From NCBI GenBank assembly GCA_963693305.1, contig OY855908.1, forward strand, positions 868,001 through 932,000: a stretch of 64,000 nucleotides of DNA, written 5' to 3'. This document shows positions 43,791-56,400 of the stretch, piece by piece. Within the stretch, counting starts at the first letter, position 1. Each line of letters starts with the position of its first letter. Under the pieces are notes generated by a model. The model saw only the letters and a list, made by a program, of their open reading frames with translations. It had not been told where the DNA came from and did no database searches. This DNA comes from Meandrina meandrites. Lineage: Eukaryota > Cnidaria > Anthozoa > Scleractinia > Meandrinidae. The position numbers were made by a program, and so were the translations under genes.

Positions 43791-44062
43791 CTCATGTGGG
43801 TGTTGTGCATGCTCATGTGCGTGTACAGTCATGTTAGTGTGCACTCATGTCCATGTACTGTCATTTTTGTGTACACCATTTGTGTGTACAGTCATATAGG
43901 CGTACACTGTTGTGTGTGTACAGTCATTTTTGTGTACACTCATGTGGGTGTACACTCATGTTGGCGTACAGTCATGTGCATGTGCGGTCATTTTTGCGTA
44001 CACTCATTTGTGACTGTACAGTCATTGTATTGTATACTCATGTGCATGCACATTGATTATAC
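43791..44062. repeat. Decayed array edge with 32-bp ancestral units
   Basis: Repeat units continue here but differ strongly from one another and vary in length. The clearest is 43,917-43,948, a 32-bp unit of two 16-bp halves that both start TGTACA(G/C)TCAT. Other pieces show TGTACAGTCAT near 43,820, 43,885 and 44,015. The similarity stops at about 44,062, where single-copy DNA begins. Edge units that escape homogenisation commonly preserve older forms. Confidence 0.85.
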
Positions 44063-44356
44063 ATGGCCTATTTTCACTTTGCAAAATAGTCGCTGTGTGA
44101 AAGAGACATTTGATTTCTAACAAGGGATGGTGTTGTGTTCTAGCATAAAATATTGCTTACCAAGCATCTATTCTCCACCACAAAGGACATCATACTGGAA
44201 TGCTTTTCATTCTCTTGGGAAGCTAGGCTGGGTACACTTTTAATACAGGAACTACAAAAAAGTTAAATCTTAAGATAAGTGGTATCGCTGATATTACCCT
44301 AAAGAAGATAACTAAAAGGAAGCAATAGGTGACACAACAAGATAACAGAACTGTGC
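44063..44356. other. Single-copy 3' flank or last-intron start of USP40
   Basis: This is AT-rich non-repetitive DNA between the last USP40 exon and the array. On the minus strand an ATTAAA hexamer lies at 44,239-44,244, about 113 bp beyond the TAA at 44,357-44,359. It could serve as a poly(A) signal if the gene ends here. No other coding signal was seen. Confidence 0.5.
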
Positions 44357-44434
44357 TTACTGCATTTTAGCAACTTTCTCGGCGACCAGATGGTCGCCAT
44401 CCTGAAGACAGATTTCGTTTATTGTGTGCCCATC
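44357..44434 (-). CDS. USP40: USP40 exon 22 (last visible; stop or hidden donor)
   Basis: Residues 707-731 ([20 protein letters not shown] and five more), then [23 protein letters not shown] has the look of the end of a ubiquitin-like domain and resembles the vertebrate MRKTFREQGLRNGSSILIQDS region. The last bases ATGCA/GTAAGC can also be read as a 5' splice site, in which case the TAA is intronic. Vertebrate proteins continue several hundred residues. Confidence 0.75.
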   Translation of the reverse strand, partial: DGHTINEICLQDGDHLVAEKVAKMQ

Positions 44435-47400
44435 CTAAAACAAAATCAAGAAAACAGGCTTACCACATATTAGACAATTTATATCATTTATGCCACTCCT
44501 CTCAAAAACAAATTACAGGGCAATATTCAAGACGCTTCACCTGAAATGAGTTTAGCGGCACAATCTCACTGGGTTTACCTGTGAAAACAAAAGTTTATAA
44601 GCATATTTGCATGAGTGCCAAGTCAGAAATGATTCTGACGCAGACCCCTGGGCTGCGAGGCTCCTCTCAGGTAAAGATTTTGTCTTTTGATTTCCAGTGT
44701 TTCAGTTTAATCCTGTCACAAATTCAAAGTCAGATTCACGAACTTTATACATTGTATGTCTGTTGAATATCCAAACTTCTGTGTTGTTTACCTTTTGACT
44801 TCACCCAGCTGAGAAGTAGATCTTCATCATTTATTCCAACAGAGTTGCACAACATGATCTGACAAAAAAAATATCAAAATCTCCCTGATTAACATCTTAT
44901 TTCTCCTAACAAAATTCATACATTGTCAATCAGGCAAGTGGCGAGAAAAAAGAGAATCATCACTATACGCTTTCTTCTTCATACAAACCTTCATCTCTCC
45001 GACTGTAGTGTCCTTTCTGAAGTGTTTCTGAATCTCTACAGGCTCCTGATCTTGAGACAGTGAATATGTTATGTTGAGTAGCACGGGTGCAGTATCCTCT
45101 CCTGGGTACAGCTTGCACCCATCCACCTATAAAGCAACAAGACATGAATAGGAATCAGCGAATCAAGAAGTACAACCTCAAACAACACCTGTAGCACAAA
45201 GTGAAGTTACTCCTACCTCCTTTCCATTCCACAAGAATACCTCTGTGCCGCCATTCACTCCACTTTGCAAGAGAGACTTTTCAGGATGTTCTGCAATGCA
45301 TAATTAAGTACGGCATTTAGGGAAATCAGCTCTTCACAGAGAAATAATGTGCTAAGAAAATGCAAGAATCATATCCACTAGATGTACATAAATTGCGTCA
45401 GCCAGAGTTATAAACTTACGTGTCAATTCTTCAAAAAGACACAAGCCTGACGGTAATCGTCTTGCAATGTGCAGAGTTTTACATTCTACATTGTCTCTGA
45501 ATAAATCAAGCTAAAAAAGACAACAACAAAAGTAGTCCACGAAAAATTAGTCTATTGTAAGTCGTCCGGTAATTGTGTGTTGCCAGATATTAATTTTTTG
45601 TACTTTAAGAGGGTGTATAATTATAAGGATACAAACGCAATTTGAATCTTTGTGCTACATGACTGAACGACAAAAATACCAATTCTAAAGGGACAGACCA
45701 TGAACATAATTGTTGCTTCTGTTAGATTGTGGGATAAATGAGTGCGGCAGAAATGCAAAAACGTGATATCATAACACTTCAAGTCATGAAGGTCCAAACA
45801 CAAACTGTGAAAAATAGTGTTTATAAATCTTGCTATTTACCTTGAAAACAGTTTGTAGAAGTTCGGTTACAGAACTCCTTCTGTCCAGTGATATTACCAG
45901 TGGCTCAGTTGACACTCCCTGGTAAGACAAAGTTCATCAAATATTGCACACAACAAACGCAAAATCAGAAAATCTTTACATTCAGGCCTAGTGGTTAGGG
46001 CGCTGGACTTGTAATGCGGAGGTCCCAGGTTCAAATCCTCCTCCCTGCCACTGAAAGGATTTGTTTTTGGTGGTCCTGAATTCAACTCCTCCACGTTTTG
46101 TAAATAGCCACCAGCTTAGTCTCCTGCCAGTTGGGATTTTTAACAAGTATCAACGTTTAATTTACAATATTTGTTTCCTCATATTTATGGTGTCCTCGAT
46201 TAGCACAGTAGTGTTAAATTTATTTTTTTATTACCGTTATTTGTGAGAATGTGGTGATGCAGCACTGAAGAAAAATATCTCTCATTGACTATTTTTGTTT
46301 TAACACTGCTTTTACAATCTAATGATTACCTGTTGAAGCATCAGGATGCCATCTGTTACCGTATAGTGGCTTGCAAAAAGTACTTTCACTGATATTTGAT
46401 TTAGACGGATATTATAGTCTTCCCTGTTGGGAATTTGAAAATAACAATGTTACTTCAAGTTCTCAGGTGTTATTTCCTAATCCGTTTTTTTTTTCCTTCA
46501 AATGTAAATAGCGTATTACTGACAAACATGACAAATGATGTAGTTTTCAAATCGATTTTTACACAGAAGCTCACCTTTGCTTTATTAAGTCTTTGTTCAT
46601 TTCATCCACGTCATTTCTAAGGACATCAGGGACTGTGAGGACTGCAGACACACAATGTAACAACGATAACAACTACATACCAAGGGTGTCCAATGTCAAA
46701 GATGTAAGCAAGACGGCATACCTATTTCTGGAGTATGGCCGCCATGTTGTGGGACATCATCGCACGTTGTATGTATGTAGAGCGCACGCACCCGTGAACC
46801 ATGCCGCTAGCCACGATGACCATGAAAAATCAAACGCATGGTTTTCCGATTTCTGTGCTATGGTTATGGGGCTCCCCTCTGCGGACCTTATATCTGTAAG
46901 TGCATGTGTTTTTTAGGGAGGGCTTATAATAGGAAGGATTTATGCATTAAAAATTTCAGGGGGGGAGGTATCTTTTTTTGAGTCGGGGGTGATGAAGGGT
47001 TTATGTTCGGAATTTTACGGTATGCTTCAAATTAACCCACTGCAGAAACTGTTTAATAGTAACTATACATTGACTTACTTGGGTCGTTCATGGAAATGAC
47101 AAGATTTTTTCTTCTGTAGAACAACATATATGCACTTTCCTTTCCTGCAAACTGATGTTGGAGATCCTTCTCGTGAATACAGGATATCCGTGAATCATTC
47201 ACATCAAACCAACAATATCCTGGTTCAGGCAAAGTTTTTCTAAAAGAAATTATTGTGAAATTTAATTACAACTGTGTAGCCAATCAGGAATGTTGTATAA
47301 CAGAATAAAGCAGGATCTTATGGTAGTATACCCTTCTAATGCAGTGCTTCTTCCATGCAAACCATTTCCAAGTGAACTTGGTTGCTCCTGTTTTTGTTCT

Positions 47401-50400
47401 GCATTATCGGAACCTTCACTACTGCTGAGTAATGACACCCATCCCGAGAAATCACTGAATCTGAAAACATCTGAGTGTTTCTTGAAAAACTGAAAAGAAT
47501 TTTTTTTGATATGCTTCAGAACTGTCAGGTAAAGGGCTTTCTTTGCTCTACTAACAACACGGGGCTGCACACTGCACATACAACAAATAAACACTAAGAA
47601 AGTAAGAAATGTCCTAACTGCTTGTTGCAGCTAGCTCAGCGAATCATTTGGCATGCATATGAAGGCATACAGCAGCATACTGATGCACTGTTATAATACA
47701 TTTCTAAGCATTCTGTAAGTAAACACTTGCTGCACCTTCCTTCAATAATTGTTACAGATTTACTGGTAATAAATACTAGGGTTTAAAAGCAAGCACTGTA
47801 CGTATATCACGTTACATATTAGCACAGTAGGATAGTACCTTTGTCAATGGTCCATACTGACTTTTGAATCGTTTATTCCAAGAGATTCCTGTTTCCTTTG
47901 ACATACACTAATTCAAATTAAACAAGTTATAAGCAAGCCTGTCAAAACTTGGGCTGCCTGTGTACCATTATTATAATAATAACAGGTTATAATTAGCTTA
48001 AGTTTTCTATTTAAAGCAATGCTGTTTAAGAACTGCTGGACCTTGAAAGTACAACTGCTTCGAGGACACTGTTTACAGCATTGCTTATGAAATTAAAATG
48101 TGGCTAGTTTAAATGTCTTAACAAATTATCCAGTTTACTTCAGATAAATGTCAACTGCTCACTCTATCAGCTATTCCTTATTAAGAGGTACCAGTGTTCA
48201 TTCTCAGACATCCTATTTTTCAGTGTACTTGTAGATCTGAGGTGAAATAAACTGCATGTTGCGTTGTGTCAGTAATTAACACTGATTTCTGTCATGTGTT
48301 ACCTGGCATAACTGATTGACAGATGCAGCACCACCAAGCTTCTTTAGTAAAGTAGTAATCAGGTCCACAGGGTGACCACAGTGTATTACGTCCTTCTGCC
48401 CTGTGTCATCTTCTCTCACAACTCTCACTTGTTCCTTTTCCTTGGAGACAAAATTCCAGATAATAACTTGATTTTTCATCCTTTCATGGCCTGGAAAAAT
48501 TATTAGACACTGCAGCTGACCCTCTAGTAGTGAGTGAAGTTCACACCCCCCATAGGCAGACTTCTCCCTTAAACAGACACTTACTGGTAGTCATGGTCCC
48601 TAGCCACATAAAAAACCTGCATTTTTGACCTCCTAGAGTGGACACCTCATGATCAATCTCTAAGTGGACATCAAGGCTGCTGCCTAGGGAAATTTGTAAG
48701 GAGCCCTTTGGGCTCCTAACATCAAAAGGTTAGGAGCCCAAACCATTACTTTAGGAGCCCAGCCTAAAAGTTGCCATAGTTGATCAAGGGGGAGGGGGTG
48801 GGGTAGTAATAATAATACCATTCATTCTTCATTCCATATTTGGGAGTCGGTCCCAGCCCTAAACACTTGAAAAATAATGGTTTTCGAAGTTGTTGAATTT
48901 TACAAAGGCACATTACGTATTTGACACGCTAAAATTATCTAGATTGTGGAAAATTTTAGTATTTCCGTTTTGAAATGAAGCACTTATTGTTTTGAACGGG
49001 ATATATCTTACGCCAGTGGAACAAAGTTACAAGGAAATGGAAGTCATTAGATGAGAATGGAAAATAGATGCCTAGGCTTCCATCCGGGCTCCTTGAACAA
49101 AAATTTAGTCGCCCACACTCGTAACTTAGGTGCCCCAGGCTACTGGGCGCCCGTTAGGCAGCAGCCTTGGACATTGATATTTTTATGTGGACTTTCACAC
49201 GAAGTGTGAAAATCCACATATTGCGATCGTGCAGTTTTCCCGATTGGGACGGCACTTTCCGTGATAACTCGTCTCAGCCCTTTCGGAAGCTTTCGAGGGT
49301 GTTTGGAGAATCCGAAGTTTTGGAGCCAAGAGTCAATGTAAAATTGCCGAGACGTCACAAAGAAAGCATCACACAATTTCATTAATCGAAACCTAAAATT
49401 TGTCAAGTGCAGTACATCAACGAGCAGCGTCAAAGATGCCAGTGGTATACGTGCACATCAAAAGAAAAAAGTGGTGGCAGCTCTCATATTTGCACGGCGT
49501 TCGACTGAACTGCGGGCAAAGGTCACGCTATTTTTCACACTTTTCGCGCTGTCTGTTGTGTTCGACTGGACGTCAGTTGCTGTGTTCGCTTGATTCGCAT
49601 ATAATTGAAAATCGTTGAAAAGCATTATTCAGCAGATATCTAGATATTTGTTGTTTTGTTTCAGCTTTGCCACACAGAATCTTTAGAATGGAAGAATGGA
49701 TACACAACGAGTCAAAACAAAACAAGTTCACTAATTAAGTTGTTTTCCCGGGGCTTTCCCGTAATTATTATTTTCTTGGATTTCTCGCAAGTTAAATTTG
49801 AATAACCCAATCTGACGGATGTCGAATTCAAAACTGCTGGTAAAAAGTTAGTGTGAAGAGCATAAAACTTATTTTGAACCGAAAAATGTATGTATTGAAA
49901 TCGTGCGAAAACTAAATTACTGATTGAAAATGTGTCGTTCGGGAATCGCCGACTACACTCGAAAATTAATTCAAGAACGATGACAATTTTAGATTGAAAA
50001 AAGTATTCATCTGCCTTCTTGTATCAAGGGATTATTAGTGAATTCTTGCTAAAAGGCGATAAAAGCCATTCCGGAAAAGTTGTATATGAAAACAACGCAA
50101 TGAAAGAAAATGAGTTAATTGATGAGTTTTAGCTGTTGTTTACACAAGCGTTCAGATGAAATGTCCGGCAAACGAAGACAATCTACATACTTCGCAAAAT
50201 ATTTCTTTATGAATGGACTGAAATTAGTATCCCCGATTTCTAGTGGTAAGATTTTGTTTTTGTTCTTAATAAATAATTTTCTTGTCCTTATTTCCATTTA
50301 AAGACCTAATTTGTCCATTTCCCGTGAACCAGATTGCCATCCTTTACGGGAAAAGTAAAACTCAAAACAGCAAATAGCAAAATCTCAAACCTTATGATTA

Positions 50401-53400
50401 TAGAGCTGTTTAATTCCATGATATATTTTTAATGTGAAAAGAAGTTCTCTTCAAACAAAGTTTCAGACCTAACACCTAAGACACAGATAACTAAAAATGG
50501 CTTTGCGGTCCCGAAAAGTTTCTACTTTTTCACCTAGTATCAACCTTGCTGTATTGTGTGAAATGTTATCAGCCTTCACGAGAGTAGAATAGTAGATCAA
50601 ATTTTCCGACGAACATCCCCGTCCTTTTCATGTAACCATATAGAGATACTGTCGGGTTGTCCCAGGTTTTCCGCTTCTCTGACACAGTTTAAATAAATTG
50701 GACTGCATTTCAATGTTTAAGGCGATCTTCAGGGTAAATTGCAAGGTGTGTTCCTCAAAACGAGAAGGAAGTTTTTCTTTCACGATCATAAGTTTTTTTA
50801 TTATCTCGAGTTTCAAGTGACTGCCAACTCATAATTGACTGATACTTAGTCTTGCCTACAGTCCAGCTCACAGAGCACGAAGCGCGAGAGCGCCGGGGAC
50901 TACTGCCAAACTGGGAACGAGAAGCAAACGACTTTAAGAAGGTCTAACCGATACTGTACATTGGCTCATTCCATCTTTCATTATCAAAAACAAATGAAAG
51001 TCCACATATGTACGCATTGCGGACCCACTTTTATTTACAATGCTGTCATCATTTAAAGTATGTTCTCAATGCCTACTTCTGTGATCAACTGGCTACAAGG
51101 TCTTACTACTTTACTGCAGTTGTACTGCTCATACAGATAACCGGAAAGTGGGGAGGGGGGCAGGGGGGTCTGAACCCTCCCCTTTCTGTAGTGGTTCCCA
51201 CCTCTTTGTCCCATTTCTATTGTAAAATTTAACAAAATGTTGCAAACTTTTTCTCAATTTCTCCCAGTTCTTGCCACCTTGGGCAAGAACTGCCCTCCCC
51301 TCTCCTGCCACCCCCTCCTATTCTCCCAAGTTCCTGCCCTCCTGTTCCCCCACCAGTAACTTGAATTCCATTCCCGGCTCTGCTACATTAAATTCCACTT
51401 ACAGGCTGACACCATGTTCCCAGGCCCTCCACATCACGAATGTACGCATGATAATGTCCGCCATAACAACTACCACTGAAGAACACAAATTTAAAAGGAT
51501 CAAGTTTAATAACAGTGCTCCATATTTACTTTCCGAGGCCTCATGCATCCAGTGGTGCAATGACAATGAATGAATTCCCTGCTTTTCCAAATTATTTTTA
51601 ACCATTTGAGATAGCAGGGTTACTAGAAATTATAGAACTAGCAATAGAGCATGTTTCAAATGTGTAATTAATCACAGACAGACAGTTACATACCCATGAA
51701 TTACCACAGAAAATAACTCATAGTCTTGATCTTCTTCAATCAAGCCACTGGATTCACAAAATTCTTTCATGTTCAGTGTTATTGGAAAGGAATATCTTTT
51801 GTTGTCCTAAAAGTCAACATGTAAATAAAATAATAAATCACTTGTAAATAAATAAAAGATACTTTATTTAAGTGTTGATGTATTTAGCACTACTGTGCTA
51901 ATTAAGGACAATGTAAATGAACAAACAAATATTGTAAATAGAACAGAAACTTGTTAAAAATCCCAACTTGCTGGAAGCTAACCATATGCATTTGGCTAGT
52001 GAATTAGAGATATTTTTCTTCAGTGCTGTATCACCACATTCTCACAGATAATGGTAATAAAAAAATAAAATAAATTTAACACTGCTGTGCTACACATGTA
52101 ATCGAGGACACCATAAATATGAAGAAACAAATATTGTAAATTAAACGTTGATACTTGTTAAACATCCTAACTGTGGGTGGCTATTTACAAAGCGTGGAGG
52201 AGTTGAATTCAGGACCACAAAACACAAATCCTCCAGCTAGTGGCAGGGAGGAGGATTTGAACCTGGGACCTCTGGATTACAAGCCCGGTGCCCTAACACT
52301 AGACCATGCCGCCTCCAAAAGGGATAAAAAGACAGATATTACAGCAAAAAGATGTTAGCTTGTTACATTACATGAGACAAACAGCGAAATGGGAGGAATG
52401 GAAAGAACATAGAAAAGGCAGAATGACAGAAATTGAAGAAGTGGAGGAAAAGGAATTGGAACAGATGAAACTGATGGAATAAATAATGAAGAGCCTGAGA
52501 ATGAAGGAAATGGAATGAAAGGATGTTAAGTGATTTACAACATGGTTCGAGTGGCTGATGATCATGCAATGACGAATGAAAAGAAAGTTACTGTAATAAA
52601 ATTGTGAGTTACCTTGAATCGTTCACCTCGTTGAAAGTCAAAGTCAAACCTCAGCAATGAAAATGTTAAAATTGGAGGAAGTGTCCTTATTTTGGAACAC
52701 TGGTGAATAATCGCAGAAAATAATTATCAATATGTTAAAGAACCACAGATATAGCAAAAGTTATCTTCATAAGAATATTAAAATACTAAATAACTATCAC
52801 AATAAAAATAAAATAGTGGCAAAAATAAGTAGGTGTGGTGTTGTACCGTTTGAATAAAACCACCGCAAGTTAAACACAAGTCTGATTTATTGACTCCATG
52901 CTCGCGACGACTACAAGGGAAGCGGGAGTTCCTTTCGACCGCGTGCTCGTATGATTGACAGATGTCACAACACTACATCTCTCCCCTCCTCGATAATAAA
53001 CTAACAATCATATATGTCGGCTAACTAGATCAAATGATTTTACAATAACATCAACAAATGATAAGCATGCCTTCTAGTAACGAGTCTTTTAAAGTGTTCA
53101 GTGTTTATTCTAGTAGATTATTTGAATGTAATCTGCGAGCCTCGCAGGGGGTCTCCTTTGTCTCTGTGACCTCCGCAGGCCTCTGTCATTTGCGCTTGGG
53201 GGGTTTGGATCTTCATCTTGTGTCGAAACTTCGGCTCGTTCAGCAGGTAAGTCCTCTGGTTCTTCCTGTTCTCTGCGATCTCCTTCAGCTCTCAATTCTT
53301 TAGGGGTGATTTTAAACATGGATGAGTTTCGCGTTATGGACTTCAAACCGTCGCTAGCTGTAACCATAGATCCTTTCTTTTCCTCAACAACAAGGGGTTC

Positions 53401-56400
53401 CGGGTTCAAAGGAGTGCTTAGTTTGTTTTTCTTTGGTTGTCTCACGAGCACTATATCTCCTGGTTTGATATTGCTTGGTTTCGTGCCCAGTTTCGAGTCT
53501 GCATACGCCTTGATCTTTGACTTCTGTTCTGCATCTCTCTCTGCCATAGTCTTCCGAGTTTCCTGCAGGGTGTGCTGTCTAGCTGGTGATGGTGATACTT
53601 CTGGCAGGGTGATCTTGAGTTTCCTTCCATTCAGTGCTTCGCTTGGGGATACATTCGTGGTCGTGTGCAGTGTCGCACGATACTGTCTGAGAAATTTGTA
53701 CAGTTCCTGTTTCCAATTTTTTCCCTCAACGACAGCAGTTTGCACACACTTCTCAAGGTTTGGCATAAAATGCTCTGCCTCGCCATTGGCTCTCGGCCAA
53801 AGAGGTTGAACTTTCCTGTGATGGAATCCTAAATGCTTCGCAAAATTGCTGAACTCGACTCCGTTAAAAGGGGGGCCATTGTCTGTCTTCAGCTCGTCAG
53901 GGATTCCTTGCCTTGCAAATATGGTGTCGAGCCTCGGGATGACAGATTTGGCTGACGTGGACTTGACGATCTCAACTTCTGGGAAGCGGCTGTATTCGTC
54001 AATGACAACTAGGAGATAGTCACCCGAAGGGAATGGTCCAAGGAAATCCATTGCCAGCATTTTCCATGGCCCACTAGGTAGCGGCGTCATCTGCAGAGGT
54101 TCGATTCGCGATGACTTGCTTGGAGTTACTGCTTGGCATGCTAGGCAGTTATCGACTTTATCCTTGACCATCTTGTCTATCCCAGGGAACCAAACTTTCT
54201 CACGAATTAAGCGCTTCGTCTTTACGATGCCTTGATGTCCCACATGCGCCAGTTCTACGGCTCTTTCTCTCAGCTTGCTTGGGACAACGATTCTGTTACC
54301 TCTCAGTACCACTCCACTGTAGACCAGTAGCTCGTCCTTGAGTCTTTTGTAGTCCAATATCTCAGGATTAGTCCAGCGGTCTGTCTCGATCGCTTTGATC
54401 AGTGACTGGAGTGTGGAATCTTTCTCTGTTTCAGCCTGGATCTCTTGAAGTGTCATAGCCTTTGGTACGGCGTTGATGCAAACATAGTTCACATACTCGT
54501 CGGCAATGTTTCTCTCTGCGGTTGCTTGGAGGTTTGGGTGTCTGCTCATGAAGTCAGCGGGGTTCTCAGCATCCTTTCCGGGTCGATACACAAGATGACA
54601 GTTGTACGGCATCAGCCGTAGCTTCCATCGGTTCATGCGAGCTGAGGTGGGCTTGTGACTCTTAAAGATGCCCAGGAGAGGCTTGTGATCAGTCACGATT
54701 GTAAACTCAGATCCGTAAAGGTAAAGATGAAAATGTTCCAGAGCCCACACGATCGCTGGCATTTCCCTCTCTGTTTGTGAGTATCTGGTTTCCATGTCAC
54801 TGAGTGCTCGACTCGCGTAGCTGATAACCTTGCCGTCCTGCGCCAGTAATCCTCCAAGACCGACAGGGCTTGCGTCGACAATTACTTCGGTCTCTTGAGC
54901 AGGATTGAAGTATGACATGACATGGTTCTTAGTCAGACTGTCCTTGAGTTTGTCAAACACATGTTGCTGTTCGTCTGACCACTGCCAAGGTGTCTCCTTC
55001 TTGGTGAGAGCCCGTAACGGTGCCGTGATTGTAGCATACTCCGGGATGTAGCGCGAAACGTACTGGGCCATTCCTAGTAGTGACTTGACTTCGCTAACAC
55101 TCTCTGGCTCAGTCATGTTCGTGATGGCCTCTATCTTCTTAGGATCGGCTCTTATTCCCTCTCTGCTGAAAATGTGGCCGTAAAATGAGATCTCGCTCTT
55201 CGAGAAACTACATTTCTCCTTGTTAAGGCGTACATCATGTTGTTGGAGTCTGGTCAGGACACCATAGAGATTCTAGTCATGCACTTCCGTGGTTGCTCCG
55301 AACACGATGATGTCGTCAGAGATATTCTTGCATCCCAGTAGGCCTGTAAGTATTTCCTCGATTGCATTCTGGAAGATCTCTGATGCAGCGTTTATTCCGA
55401 ACATCAGACGTTTGTACCTCCTCAGACCTACATGAGTGCTAAATGTCGTGATGTGGCGACTCTCTGGTTCTAGCTTAAGTTGATGGTATCCGGAGGAGAG
55501 GTCTAGCTTGCTGAAGACGGTCGCACCGTTTAGATCGGCGACTAGGTCATCTATGATTGGCATTAGGTGCTTCTCACGCTTTACCGCCTTGTTAGCTTCT
55601 CGCATGTCTACGCATAATCTGACTTCTCCAGAGCTCTTTGGGACCACTACAATGGGGCTCACCCATGGGGTTGGGCCTGTCACCTTTTCGATGATGTCTA
55701 AGCTCTCTAGTCTCTCTAACTCCTTTTCCACGTCTTGCCGTACATGAAAGGGGATTCGGCGGTGTGGTTGTTGTTTGGGCTGCACATCAGGGTCTATGTG
55801 AAGCTTGACTACCTTTCCTTTCACTTTGCCGATGCCACCAAACAGATTTTCAAATTCGCCGCTGGCCAGGTACTGGGGACTAGTCTTGTCTACTCCGACT
55901 TGGTTGACAATCTTTAGGAGTTCTAACCTTTGCGCGGTGTCATATCCTAGGAGATTTCCTGAACTGCCTTTAACAACATGCAGAGTTGCTGATGTGCTGT
56001 TGGATTTTGCAGTTATCTCGGCGTGAATGGTTCCTAGCAGGGGTAGGGGTGTGGGTGATCCATAAGAGAAAATTCGCCGTTTGGATTGTTCTAGAGGTTT
56101 TGCTTTGCCTTTGTAGATTCTTTGGTAGGTGACTTCGTTGATGAGATTAACTGAAGCTCCGGAATCCAGCATCAGTTCTACGTATTCTCCGTCGATCTCC
56201 AAACTGCACATGGGTTGTTTGTTCTCTCCTATTGCATATACGTAGTCTTCCTCATCTGTGTCTTCTTCTTCCGTCACGCATTTCACCGAACTGGGTGGAA
56301 CTGTTCTACAAACTTTAGCAAAATGATTGAACTTGCCACAGGAGGTGCACTTCTTGTTTTTAGCAGGGCAGGAGTCTTTGTGGGGGTAAGCACCACCGCA

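Noticed and set aside
134..43899. Dozens of long ORFs across the array, up to 1,795 codons, in two plus frames
   Set aside because: They arise because the 30-bp unit is a multiple of three without stops in two frames. Both frames are open at the same place, unit variants introduce stops freely, and the peptides repeat with no domain. No promoter or splice context supports a gene.
45985..46055. Functional tRNA gene
   Set aside because: The acceptor stem does not close and the sequence continues into a shared body, so it is a SINE head.
46593..46916. Plus-strand ORF of 107 codons overlapping USP40 exon 14
   Set aside because: It runs antisense through a supported exon and shows no family signature.
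49140..49618. ORFs of 72-97 codons in USP40 intron 9
   Set aside because: No recognisable family; they overlap on opposite strands and coincide with MITE ends and a hairpin.
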